This document shows positions 51,570-60,200 of a stretch of DNA of 64,000 nt, in pieces. The notes beneath the pieces were generated by a model. That model made no database searches. It had not been told where the DNA came from and worked only from the letters and a program-made list of their open reading frames with translations. Every line of letters starts with the position of its first letter. Within the stretch, counting starts at the first letter, position 1. A program made the position numbers and the translations under genes. Origin of the DNA: Bacteroidales bacterium (GTDB taxonomy: Bacteria; Bacteroidota; Bacteroidia; Bacteroidales; F082); the NCBI GenBank assembly GCA_017461665.1, contig JAFTXI010000013.1, positions 59,483 through 123,482 on the forward strand. The letters run 5' to 3'.

Positions 51570-54116
51570 TTATTCAACTACAATTTTTTTCACCATTCTG
51601 CTATCATCAACGATGATATTCAAGAAATAGAGTCCGCTATCAACATCTTTCACATCTATCTCTAATTTCACAGACGACAAATCCGATTTCTTAACTGTTT
51701 GTCCATTGACATTCATCAAAGTCCAACTTACATTTGAAGCATTTTTCTCAAGAACAACATAAATAACATCCTTTGCTGGATTAGGATAAATGTTAACATC
51801 TTTTAAGATTTCCTCTTCGAGATTTGTACAATCTTTAACTAAGACTACAACGCTGTTTTCCTTAGTCGCTGCTCCGTCACTAACAACGACGGTGAAAGTA
51901 ATCTCGCCAGACTCTGTCGGTGTCGCCACTGCGTTTTGCGCATTAGGGTCATCGAACATTTCTGCTGGCGACCATGAATATGTATAATTTCCAGAGCCGC
52001 CTTCTGCTTCAGCAAACAACTCAACGCTTTCACCGAGACAAATCTCATCTTCGTTAGCTTGTGCTGTCACTGTCATCTCTCTTCCGATGCATCTTATCAC
52101 GGCTTTCCATCCTAGATTATTCACCGCATAATCCGATAAGAAGCGGAAGGTCAACGCGCCTTCTGAATTCGTAGCAGTATATATTCCTGGTAATGTGGAA
52201 CCGCTCAACTCTGCTAAACAAGGTGAAGCATCGACTTCAGTTCCGTCATAGATACGCAAAATATCATAACTTTGCTCTGTTGCAAATTCTAAAAATTCCA
52301 CCTGTATCATAGCGTCTTCTATTGCAGGCTTGAACGTCATAACATGTACATCGTTGTCAGGATAATTTCCGTTTGGTCCACCATAATCATAGAATAAGGC
52401 TCCACTTGTTGTTATAGTCTTGTCTTGCATATTATATGATTCTGTAACATTTATATATTGTCTTTTGGTAATAGTCTCGCTATCGCCAGAAGCATTTGTC
52501 ACTGTTAGAGTAACATCGAAAGTTCCTTCTTCGTCATATTTTATCGATGGATTCTGAACGCTTGATGTTGCAGGAGTTCCGCTTTCAAAATTCCAGCACC
52601 AGCTAACGATATTGTTTCCCCACGACTCGTCTGTAAACTGCACGCTGCTTCCAAGAGCAATGTCGGTTTCCGATGCCGAAAAATCTGGAATCAAGCCTTC
52701 GCCAGGTACAAGTTCTGCGTTCAGATATGTCGTCTCACCATCAACAACAGTCACTACATGTTGCACAGGATAATATCCGTTAGCTTTAATTTCGACAGTA
52801 TAAGTTCCTGATTTTATAGGTCTATGAAAATCTCCCATCGGAAGTTGCGATTCCACCATCGAATATTCTTGGTCATGATTTAAGATTTCTATCGATGCTT
52901 GTAATGGTTCTTGTGTCTCAGCATCGACCACAGTTCCATGTATTCCGAACAAAGCTTGATTCATGTATGCAAAGATAGAGTTGTAGTTATAGTCCCAGAA
53001 CTTAGGTAGTTGTGATGGAGAAGGACATTTCACCGAAGAACATTCTATTGTGACTTCACGACATTGATGATAATAATTCATAAAGTCTTGACGTCCGCCG
53101 CCGATAGTATACCAGTCGGCGCCATTGGTGATGCCGTTTTCTTCGTCTGTCATATAATACGGGTCAGATGATTGAGCAGCATCTTGACATAAATCTGCAT
53201 ATTCTCTACTTACCAGTTGCCACCAGGCGTCGTCAGCGTGACGTTCATAGTTATTGTCCCAAGGATAGTTCATCAATTCGGCGCCACCGTGATAATGAGC
53301 TGCCATAGTGAATTGATATTGTTCTGCAAAATTCATCCACCACTCTGTTTCCACAGCGTAAGCATTTCCATCGGGATGCGCTCCATCAACAGGGTCAGGA
53401 TAGTTTCTGTTCATATCAACACCATACGCATTGGCGCGTGTAGCTCCGTTAACAGTGTTATTTCCTCCATGATACGTTCCATCAGGATTGGCGTTAGGGC
53501 AGATGAACAAATCCAAGTTGTCAATGATATTTTTCACTTCTGGCAAATCCTCTCTCGTAAGAAGAAGATCAATAAGACGAAGCATCATTATATAACCAGT
53601 CGTCTCATCACCATGAATTGTAGAGCCATACAAGAACTTAGGTTTTCCGTCAGTGATGCCATTGTTGATTCTAACCAACAAAATCTTACGTCCGCTGGCA
53701 AGAGTACCGAGTTCTATCAAGGTACATTTCTCCGAATAAGTCTCGGCAAATTCTTCCATCATCGCGACGTATGCTTCGTAGGTAGGATATTCATCCCATT
53801 CATAACCAGCGCGAGTTCTTCCGTCGTACATCTTATAATCTTCCATCATCGATGGAGGCGTCAACAATTCAGTCTCAATACCTAATGTTAAGAAATTTTC
53901 ATATTGTTGATTGTTGGCGTATGCAATAACATCGTTTCCTTCTATCCTATCGATAGAGATGATATTAGAAATATCTTTAAGATTCTGTAAATCATCTATC
54001 TCAAAACTAAAATAAAACTCATTACGTTCTTTCATTATATTGCTTAAGTCTTTCTCTTGAGACATCACATTAAATGAAAAAACCGATAAAAGCAATAATG
54101 TAAATAATGTTTTCAT
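51570..54116 (-). CDS. Secreted M14 zinc carboxypeptidase with PKD, CUB-like and type IX sorting domains
   Basis: 848 residues. Signal peptide (FTLLLLSVFSFNVMSQ), propeptide, M14 domain ~105-395 with zinc ligands in YGSTIHGDETTGY (H, E) and MAAHYHGGAELMNYP (H), substrate ANPDGTYHGGN and VDMNRNYPDP, and catalytic Glu in CREVTIECSS. Then a carboxypeptidase regulatory-like domain (GIHGTVVDAETQEPLQASIE), a PKD domain (PDFSASETDIALGSSVQF, NPSIKYDEEGTFDVTLTV), a CUB-like domain (ILRIYDGTEVDASPCLAELS), a second Ig/PKD-like unit, and the C-terminal signal VNIYPNPAKDVIYVVLEK ... GLYFLNIIV. It degrades peptides at the cell surface. Confidence 0.9.
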   Translation of the reverse strand: MKTLFTLLLLSVFSFNVMSQEKDLSNIMKERNEFYFSFEIDDLQNLKDISNIISIDRIEGNDVIAYANNQQYENFLTLGIETELLTPPSMMEDYKMYDGRTRAGYEWDEYPTYEAYVAMMEEFAETYSEKCTLIELGTLASGRKILLVRINNGITDGKPKFLYGSTIHGDETTGYIMMLRLIDLLLTREDLPEVKNIIDNLDLFICPNANPDGTYHGGNNTVNGATRANAYGVDMNRNYPDPVDGAHPDGNAYAVETEWWMNFAEQYQFTMAAHYHGGAELMNYPWDNNYERHADDAWWQLVSREYADLCQDAAQSSDPYYMTDEENGITNGADWYTIGGGRQDFMNYYHQCREVTIECSSVKCPSPSQLPKFWDYNYNSIFAYMNQALFGIHGTVVDAETQEPLQASIEILNHDQEYSMVESQLPMGDFHRPIKSGTYTVEIKANGYYPVQHVVTVVDGETTYLNAELVPGEGLIPDFSASETDIALGSSVQFTDESWGNNIVSWCWNFESGTPATSSVQNPSIKYDEEGTFDVTLTVTNASGDSETITKRQYINVTESYNMQDKTITTSGALFYDYGGPNGNYPDNDVHVMTFKPAIEDAMIQVEFLEFATEQSYDILRIYDGTEVDASPCLAELSGSTLPGIYTATNSEGALTFRFLSDYAVNNLGWKAVIRCIGREMTVTAQANEDEICLGESVELFAEAEGGSGNYTYSWSPAEMFDDPNAQNAVATPTESGEITFTVVVSDGAATKENSVVVLVKDCTNLEEEILKDVNIYPNPAKDVIYVVLEKNASNVSWTLMNVNGQTVKKSDLSSVKLEIDVKDVDSGLYFLNIIVDDSRMVKKIVVE

Positions 54117-54123
54117 AATTCTA

Positions 54124-55011
54124 TTATTTGTTATAGATAAAATTAAATTCGTTTTCTAAATCATTTTTAACATTTTCATTAACAGGAAGCAAAGGTAATC
54201 TTAAAATATTTTTACAAATATTCTGGTAAGCCAAGAGGCATTTTATTCCGGCAGGATTACCATCGGAGAAGATAAGATTATTCATCTTCAGTAATTTATA
54301 ATGTATAGGAAGCGCTGTTGCAACGTCATTGTTTAACATCGACTTAACCATTTTACAGAAAATATCAGGATATCCGTTGGCAGCCACAGAGATAACACCT
54401 TTTGCGCCGAGAGCCATCATGGGCTGTGTTATTCCGTCGTCACCGGAAAGGACATCGAAATCTGATGGTTTGTCGCGAAGTATCTCCATGATTTGTTGTA
54501 AGTTACCAGAAGCTTCCTTCACCGCAATAATGTTTGGGTGTTTTGCAAGTTCCACGCAAGTCGTAGATTGAAGATTCACTCCCACCCTACCTGGGACATT
54601 GTACAGAACAACAGGAATAGGCGAGTTGTCGGCTACGGCTTCAAAATGCGCTTTCAAGCCTCTTTGGTTTGGTTTGTTATAATAAGGAACCACGCTCAAA
54701 ATCCCATCTACACCTGTAAAGTCTTGATTCTTTATCGATTGAATTAAAGTCTGAGTATTATTACCACCCATTCCAATCATTATTGGGCAGCGTTTGTTAG
54801 AAACTTTTATTACTGTTTTGAGGACATTATCTTTCTCTTCCGGAGTCAGCGTCGGGGCTTCAGATGTAGTTCCAAGAGCAACCAAGAAGTCGGCGCCATT
54901 CGACAATGTAAATTCAACTATATTCTCAAGTGATTTATAATCAACAGAAAAATCTTCATTAAATGGAGTTATGAGAGCCACTCCAGTACCGACAAAAGGA
55001 TTAGTTTTCAT
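54124..55011 (-). CDS. dapA: 4-Hydroxy-tetrahydrodipicolinate synthase DapA
   Basis: 295 residues, TIM barrel. FVALGTTSEAPTLTPEEK (pyruvate/semialdehyde site), VVPYYNKPNQRGLKAHFEA (Tyr), VVLYNVPGRVGVNLQ (Tyr, Arg), Schiff-base Lys in NIIAVKEASGNLQQI (~163) and DVLSGDDGITQPMMALGAKG. It condenses pyruvate with aspartate semialdehyde and precedes DapB, which is encoded at 9.3 kb. Its start overlaps the upstream gene by 11 bases. Confidence 0.94.
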   Translation of the reverse strand: MKTNPFVGTGVALITPFNEDFSVDYKSLENIVEFTLSNGADFLVALGTTSEAPTLTPEEKDNVLKTVIKVSNKRCPIMIGMGGNNTQTLIQSIKNQDFTGVDGILSVVPYYNKPNQRGLKAHFEAVADNSPIPVVLYNVPGRVGVNLQSTTCVELAKHPNIIAVKEASGNLQQIMEILRDKPSDFDVLSGDDGITQPMMALGAKGVISVAANGYPDIFCKMVKSMLNNDVATALPIHYKLLKMNNLIFSDGNPAGIKCLLAYQNICKNILRLPLLPVNENVKNDLENEFNFIYNK

Positions 55012-55540
55012 TTTTTCCTGATAACATCATTAAATATCTATGTAAAATCTTCAATCGCTGTACGTCACCCTTCTCAATTCCGTAGTCAATTATCAAATCA
55101 TGTATCTTCATATTGACATTGGAATGTCCGACTTTCAATGATGACTTTAGGCAAGAAACAAGATAATCGTTAAGAAGGTTCTCATTATCATCCGACAAAT
55201 TAATTAACACATCATCGGCAAGTAAACCAATAACATCAAGTTTTTCTTTCTTCAAAAGTCCTATTTTGTTGAAATCGTTTTTTTCGATAAAGACCATAAA
55301 CTCGCTTTGAAGAAAATCGTCCTTCACCGATTCGGTGAGAACAAGAAAACGTACGTTTTGGGGATTCAGCGATTCTTTTAGGAAATGCTCCATCGCTTTT
55401 ATATCCTTTTTTTGATTGTCATCTATTAAAACTGTAATTGTAGGAAATTTGCTCAAATCGGGAAATCTCAACAGCCTTGCTTCCTGAGTATTTCTCCGAA
55501 TATTTCTCTTCCTAAAAAAAAGGATTATCGACTTTAGCAT
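55001..55540 (-). CDS. Conserved Bacteroidota protein, DUF6913-like
   Basis: 179 residues, soluble. KRNIRRNTQEARLLRFPDLS, ITVLIDDNQKKDIKAMEHFL, VIGLLADDVLINLSDDNENL, LVSCLKSSLKVGHSNVNMKI and HDLIIDYGIEKGDVQRLKIL match a family usually found next to dapA in Bacteroidota. Function unknown. Translation is probably coupled to dapA. Confidence 0.7.
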   Translation of the reverse strand: MLKSIILFFRKRNIRRNTQEARLLRFPDLSKFPTITVLIDDNQKKDIKAMEHFLKESLNPQNVRFLVLTESVKDDFLQSEFMVFIEKNDFNKIGLLKKEKLDVIGLLADDVLINLSDDNENLLNDYLVSCLKSSLKVGHSNVNMKIHDLIIDYGIEKGDVQRLKILHRYLMMLSGKNEN

Positions 55541-55560
55541 TTTCTTATATTTATGAATTG

Positions 55561-55568
55561 CAAATATA
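55561..55568 (-). promoter_or_regulatory. Promoter -7 element for the DUF6913-dapA operon
   Basis: The complement reads TATATTTG, 20 bases upstream of the ATG at 55540. Confidence 0.65.
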
Positions 55569-55612
55569 CATTATAAATATGAAATATCCTCACATTTTTT
55601 ACCAATAATTTT

Positions 55613-55620
55613 TATCTTTG
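55613..55620 (+). promoter_or_regulatory. Promoter -7 element for the MBL-fold hydrolase
   Basis: TATCTTTG, 24 bases before the ATG at 55645; divergent from the dapA operon promoter. Confidence 0.65.
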
Positions 55621-55644
55621 CGATGATTTTTAGCTTACAAAAAA

Positions 55645-56418
55645 ATGAAGGTAACAATATTAGGTAGTGGCACTTCTTTAGGCATTCCAATTATAACTTG
55701 TAACTGCGAGGTTTGCAAATCGTCAGACCCTAAAGATATGCGATTAAGGACATCTGCATTGATTGAAATCGACGACACTTGTATCTGCATTGATGCAGGT
55801 CCTGATTTTCGTTATCAAATTCTAAGAAGTGGTGTTAAGAAGTTGGACGCCATTTTAATAACACATGAGCATAAAGATCACATAGGCGGTTTGGACGATG
55901 CGAGACCTTTCATTTTCGTACAACAAAAACCAATGACTATTTATGCATCGAAAGAAGCTCAAGAAGAAATAAAACGAGAATATTCATACGCTTTTGCCAA
56001 TGAGGACGAGAGGTATCCAGGGACGCCGGTATTCGACTTAATCGACATCGATGAAAAACCAATAAACATTAACAATATGCTCATCGAACCTATAAAGCTA
56101 AAACATTTTACTTTAACATCGTACGCTTTCAGAATTGGCAAGTTTGCTTACGTCACTGATTTCAACGAGATGTCAGAAGAAGCTTTCAATAAATTACAAG
56201 GCATTGAATACCTTGTGATTGAGGCATTAAGAAAAGAGAAGCATCACTCGCACATCTGTCTATCCGAAGCCATCGACATCGCTCAACGACTTAATGTTAA
56301 AAAAGCCTGGTTCACACATATAGGTCATGAGATGGGAAAAGCCGCAGACGTCAATCCAACGCTTCCGCCAAATATGATGTTAGCTTACGATGGTTTAGAA
56401 ATCGAAATAGAAATGTAA
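55645..56418 (+). CDS. MBL-fold metallo-hydrolase (PhnP/lipoate-like phosphodiesterase family)
   Basis: 257 residues. GSGTSLGIPIITCNCEVCKS (Cys pair for an extra metal) and the main metal motif ILITHEHKDHIGGLDDARPF (HxHxDH). Further ligands are in FAYVTDFNEM (Asp) and KAWFTHIGHEMG (His). It is closest to PhnP-type phosphodiesterases that act on cyclic phosphate esters; the actual substrate here is not known. Confidence 0.86.
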   Translation: MKVTILGSGTSLGIPIITCNCEVCKSSDPKDMRLRTSALIEIDDTCICIDAGPDFRYQILRSGVKKLDAILITHEHKDHIGGLDDARPFIFVQQKPMTIYASKEAQEEIKREYSYAFANEDERYPGTPVFDLIDIDEKPININNMLIEPIKLKHFTLTSYAFRIGKFAYVTDFNEMSEEAFNKLQGIEYLVIEALRKEKHHSHICLSEAIDIAQRLNVKKAWFTHIGHEMGKAADVNPTLPPNMMLAYDGLEIEIEM

Positions 56419-56532
56419 AATATTCGCAAAAATATCTTTATTTGAATATCTATATCCTCCAAAACAAGGAATAAAAGGAATTTTAGACCAATTAATAAGA
56501 AATAAGTAAAATTTTAACTTGATAATTGGATG

Positions 56533-56540
56533 TAATTTTG
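56533..56540 (+). promoter_or_regulatory. Promoter -7 element for the small exported coiled-coil protein
   Basis: TAATTTTG, 28 bases before the ATG at 56569. Confidence 0.6.
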
Positions 56541-56568
56541 CACCATAAAATTTAACACACAAATAAAG

Positions 56569-56913
56569 ATGAAAAAATTAGGTAAAGTTTTAGGTATTGG
56601 TGCATTATTATTAGGATGCAGTGGCGTAATGAACGCACAAAATGTTTCTGACGAAGGTGGTAAAAAAGACGGTTTCTTCAAGAGAGCATTCCGCGACATG
56701 AAAGAAAGTGCAAAACTCCAACGTCAAATCGACAAGGCTAACTATCAGGCAACTAAATTGGAAACAAAGGCTTTCTACGAAGAGCAAAAGAGATTATCGA
56801 AACCTTCTGCAAGAACAGCTGCCATGAAAGAAGAGCAACTTAAAGAATTAGAAGCTGCAAATCAAAGAGTTGAAGAAGCCAAGGCAAAAGTCGAGGCTGC
56901 AAAAGGAAAATAA
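56569..56913 (+). CDS. Small exported Lys/Glu/Ala-rich coiled-coil protein
   Basis: 114 residues. A signal peptide (LGIGALLLGCSGVMNAQ) is followed by a helical charged part (FKRAFRDMKESAKLQRQIDK, MKEEQLKELEAANQRVEEAK and a VEAAKGK end). No family is recognised. It may be a periplasmic structural or envelope-associated protein. Monocistronic, with promoter and terminator. Confidence 0.65.
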   Translation: MKKLGKVLGIGALLLGCSGVMNAQNVSDEGGKKDGFFKRAFRDMKESAKLQRQIDKANYQATKLETKAFYEEQKRLSKPSARTAAMKEEQLKELEAANQRVEEAKAKVEAAKGK

Positions 56914-56941
56914 TTGAATATTAACGAGCAGAAAAACATTA

Positions 56942-56968
56942 AGCAGGAATCCAAATCCTGCTTTTTTT
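56942..56968 (+). terminator. Terminator of the coiled-coil protein gene
   Basis: AGCAGGA (56942-56948) pairs with TCCTGCT (56956-56962), then a T run; convergent with the PagL-like gene. Confidence 0.85.
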
Positions 56969-58178
56969 ATTTTGAAAGAAATCTTATTCCTAATGAAAAT
57001 TCAAAATACTCAGCATCGAAACTATGAGCTTTAATAGCAAAACCAGCAAACAAGCCGTAAAAATCATCAAAATAATATCTCAATCCAGCTTTCTCATAAT
57101 GCCATTCATTGCAATATAACCCCATCTCCCGATATGGATAAATTCCAAAAGCGAAATATCCAGCAAGATTTTTATAATACAATTCCTGAACGAATGAAAC
57201 ACCAAACGACAATGCTGAATATTGTATATCTTCTACTTTTTCCTCTCCGTAAATAATTAAATCACATTGTTTTAAATATTTAATATTTGACGAATAAAAA
57301 ACATCCAACGATAGACCACTTGCATATTTCAGAGCATAACGATACATTGCATCTAAACTTACAGAAAATTTAGGATGTTTCTTAAAAACCGTTTGTTTCT
57401 CATTTACATCATCCACCATCACATTGAAAGCCAGCCATTCTGCCCGACAACTATGCACGCCACCACTCAAAGTGACATGATATTGAAGTCCCTTATCAAA
57501 ACACATCTCAGGAATATAACTTTTCTTAATCGACTCTCTATCATAGAAGTTATACTGAACAAAAACGCCTGCTCCAAGAACATCGATTCCACCATTAGGT
57601 AGAGACAGCATTCCATTGGAATAATGTCGGTACATAAAATCAAATCCCAATTCAAAACGTTTACCTATCAATGTTTTAGCATAAAAACCGCCTCCGAAAT
57701 AGCACATTATAGTTGAACTTAGAAATGTATTCCCTGGATTATTTACAGGATCATATTTGCAAACATTTGTAGTGATTCCGAGATTAAGCAAAAAACCAGA
57801 TTTAAACTTTACGTCATCATAAAGTTTTCTTTCAAAAGAGCCATAAACAGTGTAAACATCTGGAAGATAAGAACCTTCGTCCATTATGAAATCACTGAAT
57901 CGAGATACAGAAATACCGAGTCCCAAGATTGGGTAATTATAGGAATGATCAAAAATATTTTTATTTACAGAAGTTGTTTGATGAGCCACTGCCACATCAA
58001 ATGTCATATAACCATTGCTTTGTCGATGTGGATTAAAGTTCAATGCGAAGCCATAATAATTTTGCCCAACGAATGACAATTTCAAATCGTCACTCTTTTG
58101 GGCAAAAACTTCACTTATCGTCAATAAAATGACGACAACAAATAAAAATGCTTTGTTTATATTAGAATGTAAAGCCAA
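56967..58178 (-). CDS. PagL-like acyloxyacyl hydrolase / lipid A deacylase family barrel protein
   Basis: 403 residues: signal peptide (FLFVVVILLTISEVFAQ) and an outer-membrane beta-barrel. The segment FMYRHYSNGMLSLPNGGIDV carries the His-x-Ser-Asn motif of PagL-type lipid A 3-O-deacylases. The Bacteroidota versions are about 370-400 residues, with a second barrel-like half, as here. It is likely to trim lipid A acyl chains in the outer membrane. The 5' end overlaps the upstream barrel gene by 17 bases. Confidence 0.75.
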   Translation of the reverse strand: MALHSNINKAFLFVVVILLTISEVFAQKSDDLKLSFVGQNYYGFALNFNPHRQSNGYMTFDVAVAHQTTSVNKNIFDHSYNYPILGLGISVSRFSDFIMDEGSYLPDVYTVYGSFERKLYDDVKFKSGFLLNLGITTNVCKYDPVNNPGNTFLSSTIMCYFGGGFYAKTLIGKRFELGFDFMYRHYSNGMLSLPNGGIDVLGAGVFVQYNFYDRESIKKSYIPEMCFDKGLQYHVTLSGGVHSCRAEWLAFNVMVDDVNEKQTVFKKHPKFSVSLDAMYRYALKYASGLSLDVFYSSNIKYLKQCDLIIYGEEKVEDIQYSALSFGVSFVQELYYKNLAGYFAFGIYPYREMGLYCNEWHYEKAGLRYYFDDFYGLFAGFAIKAHSFDAEYFEFSLGIRFLSK

Positions 58179-58728
58179 AGCTAATCCTAATTTTATTCAA
58201 ACAATCTTTATCAAGATAATTTATTGGAGCATAATCTGATAACTTAGCGACAGTCTTTTGAATCTCGTAACCCACTGCAAATGTGAATCTTGAAAAGTCT
58301 ATTCCAACGTAAGGAGACGCAGTTACGATAAGTCCAGAATTTGTCACATCAAACATTTCACCAACGCGTGCTCCAACCATCGGACTTACTTTTTTGTCGA
58401 GGAATGAATAATTTACATTAATGAATAAAGGTATGAGGTAAGTCGGTTCTTCAACATATTCGTTGTTAAAATCATTACCCATAAAATCGGCAGTAAAACC
58501 GACGCCAAGACCAGCTACCAAACCATTACCAAAGCAATAAGCCTGTGTAGAATTGATATTGAATTGTCCATTGTTAGCCCACGACAACTCTACATTTGGA
58601 CGATAACCCTTTTGATAATGAATACTATTTGATTCTTGTGCATTCGACAACATTGGCATTGTGACCACTAAGACTGAGAGTAATAATTGTACTAAACCTC
58701 TCTTTGAGAAACTTGATGTTACCTTCAT
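58162..58728 (-). CDS. Outer-membrane beta-barrel protein, unknown function
   Basis: 188 residues. Signal peptide (QLLLSVLVVTMPMLSNAQ) and barrel strands: YRPNVELSWANNGQFNINST, GLGVGFTADFMGN, YLIPLFINVNYSFLDKKVSP, GIDFSRFTFAVGYEIQ; it ends NKIRISFGFTF with a terminal Phe, as BAM substrates do. It is co-transcribed with the PagL-like gene; a joint role in outer-membrane lipid handling is only a guess. Confidence 0.7.
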   Translation of the reverse strand: MKVTSSFSKRGLVQLLLSVLVVTMPMLSNAQESNSIHYQKGYRPNVELSWANNGQFNINSTQAYCFGNGLVAGLGVGFTADFMGNDFNNEYVEEPTYLIPLFINVNYSFLDKKVSPMVGARVGEMFDVTNSGLIVTASPYVGIDFSRFTFAVGYEIQKTVAKLSDYAPINYLDKDCLNKIRISFGFTF

Positions 58729-58744
58729 TTTTACTTTATTTTTA

Positions 58745-58939
58745 TTAATTATTTTCTTCCTTGTTTTCTTCTTTCTTCTCTAAGAATTTCTCAACAAACT
58801 TGTCTTCGACTTTCTGATAAGCACCAACAACGCCGTCTTCAATTTTCTGATAGGTGTTAACAACTGTCTCTTCAATTTTTTTGTAAGTATCTACGACTTT
58901 GTCTTCGACCCTACTTTTTTTTAATTTGTAATCGCTCAT
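58745..58939 (-). CDS. Small cytoplasmic protein of near-identical amphipathic repeats
   Basis: 64 residues. Three to four copies of an 11-residue unit: VEDKVVDTYKK, IEETVVNTYQK, IEDGVVGAYQK, VEDKFVEKFLE. The unit recalls 11/3 helical repeats that lie on membranes or lipid droplets. Short proteins of this type are widespread as 'hypothetical' in Firmicutes and Bacteroidota. It begins the operon with the two barrel genes. Confidence 0.7.
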   Translation of the reverse strand: MSDYKLKKSRVEDKVVDTYKKIEETVVNTYQKIEDGVVGAYQKVEDKFVEKFLEKKEENKEENN

Positions 58940-58977
58940 GATTTTATTTGTTATTGTTACTACTAAATTTCACGCTG

Positions 58978-58985
58978 CAAAATTA
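58978..58985 (-). promoter_or_regulatory. Promoter -7 element for the repeat protein-barrel-PagL operon
   Basis: The complement reads TAATTTTG, 38 bases upstream of ATG 58939. Confidence 0.6.
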
Positions 58986-59097
58986 CACCAAACAAAAACG
59001 CAGATTTTTCCTATTTTTCCTTAGAATTCATACATTATGTAATAAAAGCATAGTATTTTTATGAATAAGCAACAATCTTAACGTAACGAATAAAAAC

Positions 59098-59122
59098 AAA
59101 AAAAAGACCTCAATGAGGTCTT
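59098..59122 (-). terminator. Terminator of the gamma carbonic anhydrase gene
   Basis: AAGACCTC (59104-59111) pairs with GAGGTCTT (59115-59122), loop AAT; the minus strand continues into a long T run. Confidence 0.8.
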
Positions 59123-59148
59123 CGTATTACACAAAAGTATTTCACCAC

Positions 59149-59691
59149 TTATTTATTATCTTCTATTTCCTTGTAATTATCTTCATCTAAGAACCATTCT
59201 TTGTATGTCAGATAACCTTGTGCATTGGTGTTAGCCATCTGCCCTATTGATTCAGAGGCGTCTTTCACTTTCTTTGCAGGGACGCCGGCATAAATACCAG
59301 GTTCCAAAACGGCATTACTCAACACGACCGAACCAGCTGCAATGACTGTATTATCTGGAATCACCGCATTATCCATCAGGATAGCACCCATTCCAACAAG
59401 AACATTGTTACCGACTTTTGCGCCATGTACGATTGCGTTATGACCAACCGACACATCATTTCCAATCTCACACACAGACCTTTCATATAAAGTATGCAAC
59501 ACCGCACCATCTTGAATATTAACCCTATCTCCTATCTTGATAGTGTTGACATCACCTCTCAGTACTGCACCATACCATATACTACAATCATCGCCCATTG
59601 TCACGTCACCTACGATAGCTGCCGTTTCTGCAATAAAACAGTTTTTTCCTATTATTGGTTTACAACCATTTAACTCCTTAATCAAAGCCAT
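59149..59691 (-). CDS. Gamma-carbonic anhydrase family protein (YrdA/PaaY-like)
   Basis: 180 residues, left-handed beta-helix: IGKNCFIAETAAIVGDVTMG, SIWYGAVLRGDVNTIKIG, and metal His residues in LHTLYERSVCEIG and VSVGHNAIVHGAKVG. A C-terminal helix follows GIYAGVPAKKVKDA. It binds a metal and may hydrate CO2 or act on an unknown substrate; many family members show no carbonic anhydrase activity. Confidence 0.87.
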   Translation of the reverse strand: MALIKELNGCKPIIGKNCFIAETAAIVGDVTMGDDCSIWYGAVLRGDVNTIKIGDRVNIQDGAVLHTLYERSVCEIGNDVSVGHNAIVHGAKVGNNVLVGMGAILMDNAVIPDNTVIAAGSVVLSNAVLEPGIYAGVPAKKVKDASESIGQMANTNAQGYLTYKEWFLDEDNYKEIEDNK

Positions 59692-59724
59692 AATATCTTA
59701 ATTCTTTTATTATTTATTCATCTA

Positions 59725-59732
59725 CAAAAATA
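59725..59732 (-). promoter_or_regulatory. Promoter -7 element for the gamma carbonic anhydrase gene
   Basis: The complement reads TATTTTTG, 33 bases upstream of ATG 59691. Confidence 0.55.
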
Positions 59733-59787
59733 CTTATTTTTTCCACATTAAGAGACGTCATAACAAATTCCGCGTCTGAAAAAAATT

Positions 59788-59795
59788 TATCTTTG
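59788..59795 (+). promoter_or_regulatory. Promoter -7 element for the S4 protein
   Basis: TATCTTTG, 14 bases before ATG 59810. Confidence 0.6.
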
Positions 59796-59809
59796 CGAAA
59801 AAATATTTT

Positions 59810-60043
59810 ATGCAAGAAATCACATTTGAATTAAGAGAAGGCGAAGGCTTTATCCCATTGATAGCCTTGTTAAAAGCTGTCGGCGTTGTTGAATCTGGAA
59901 GCATGGCACAAGAAGTCGTGACAGCAGGTTTGGTCAGACGCAACGGCGAGATTGAATTAAGGAAAAGAGCGAAAATCATCTCAGGCGATAATATCGAGTT
60001 TGAAGATTGCAGGATTAGAGTCGCCGAGTCTATGAGTCAATAA
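59810..60043 (+). CDS. S4-domain RNA-binding protein (YbcJ-like)
   Basis: 77 residues, the usual size. FELREGEGFIPLIALLKAVG, VESGSMAQEVVTAGLVRRNG and EIELRKRAKIISGDNIEF form a single S4 fold. It binds structured RNA, perhaps rRNA or ribosome-related. The last codons (ESMSQ) lie in the repeat word GAGTCTATGAGTCAATAAG, so the C-terminus is repeat-derived. Confidence 0.85.
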   Translation: MQEITFELREGEGFIPLIALLKAVGVVESGSMAQEVVTAGLVRRNGEIELRKRAKIISGDNIEFEDCRIRVAESMSQ

Positions 60044-60044
60044 G

Positions 60045-60101
60045 GTAGAGACGCGCCAACAACACCTATAAAAATTAAACAATTGGTTGTTGACACGTCT
60101 C
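60045..60101. repeat. Type-1 hairpin element, copy E, with compensated inner arms
   Basis: GTAGAGACGCGC-CAACAAC-ACC ... GGTTGTTG-ACACGTCTC. The inner arm is CAACAAC instead of CAATTAC, and its partner is GTTGTTG instead of GTAATTG, so pairing is kept. Outer arms at 60048-60053 and 60096-60101. Confidence 0.85.
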
Positions 60102-60114
60102 AGAATCAATAAGT

Positions 60115-60170
60115 GTAGAGACGTTCCAATTACACCTTTAAAAATAAACACGATGTAATTGAAGCGTCTC
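60115..60170. repeat. Type-1 hairpin element, copy F
   Basis: GTAGAGACGTTC-CAATTAC-ACC ... GTAATTG-AAGCGTCTC. The second arm (GAAGCGTC) changes with the first (GACGTTC), again in a compensating way. It is tandem to copy E, 13 bases away. Confidence 0.85.
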
Positions 60171-60200
60171 CGAGTCAATGAGTCTATAAGTTCTAAAGTT

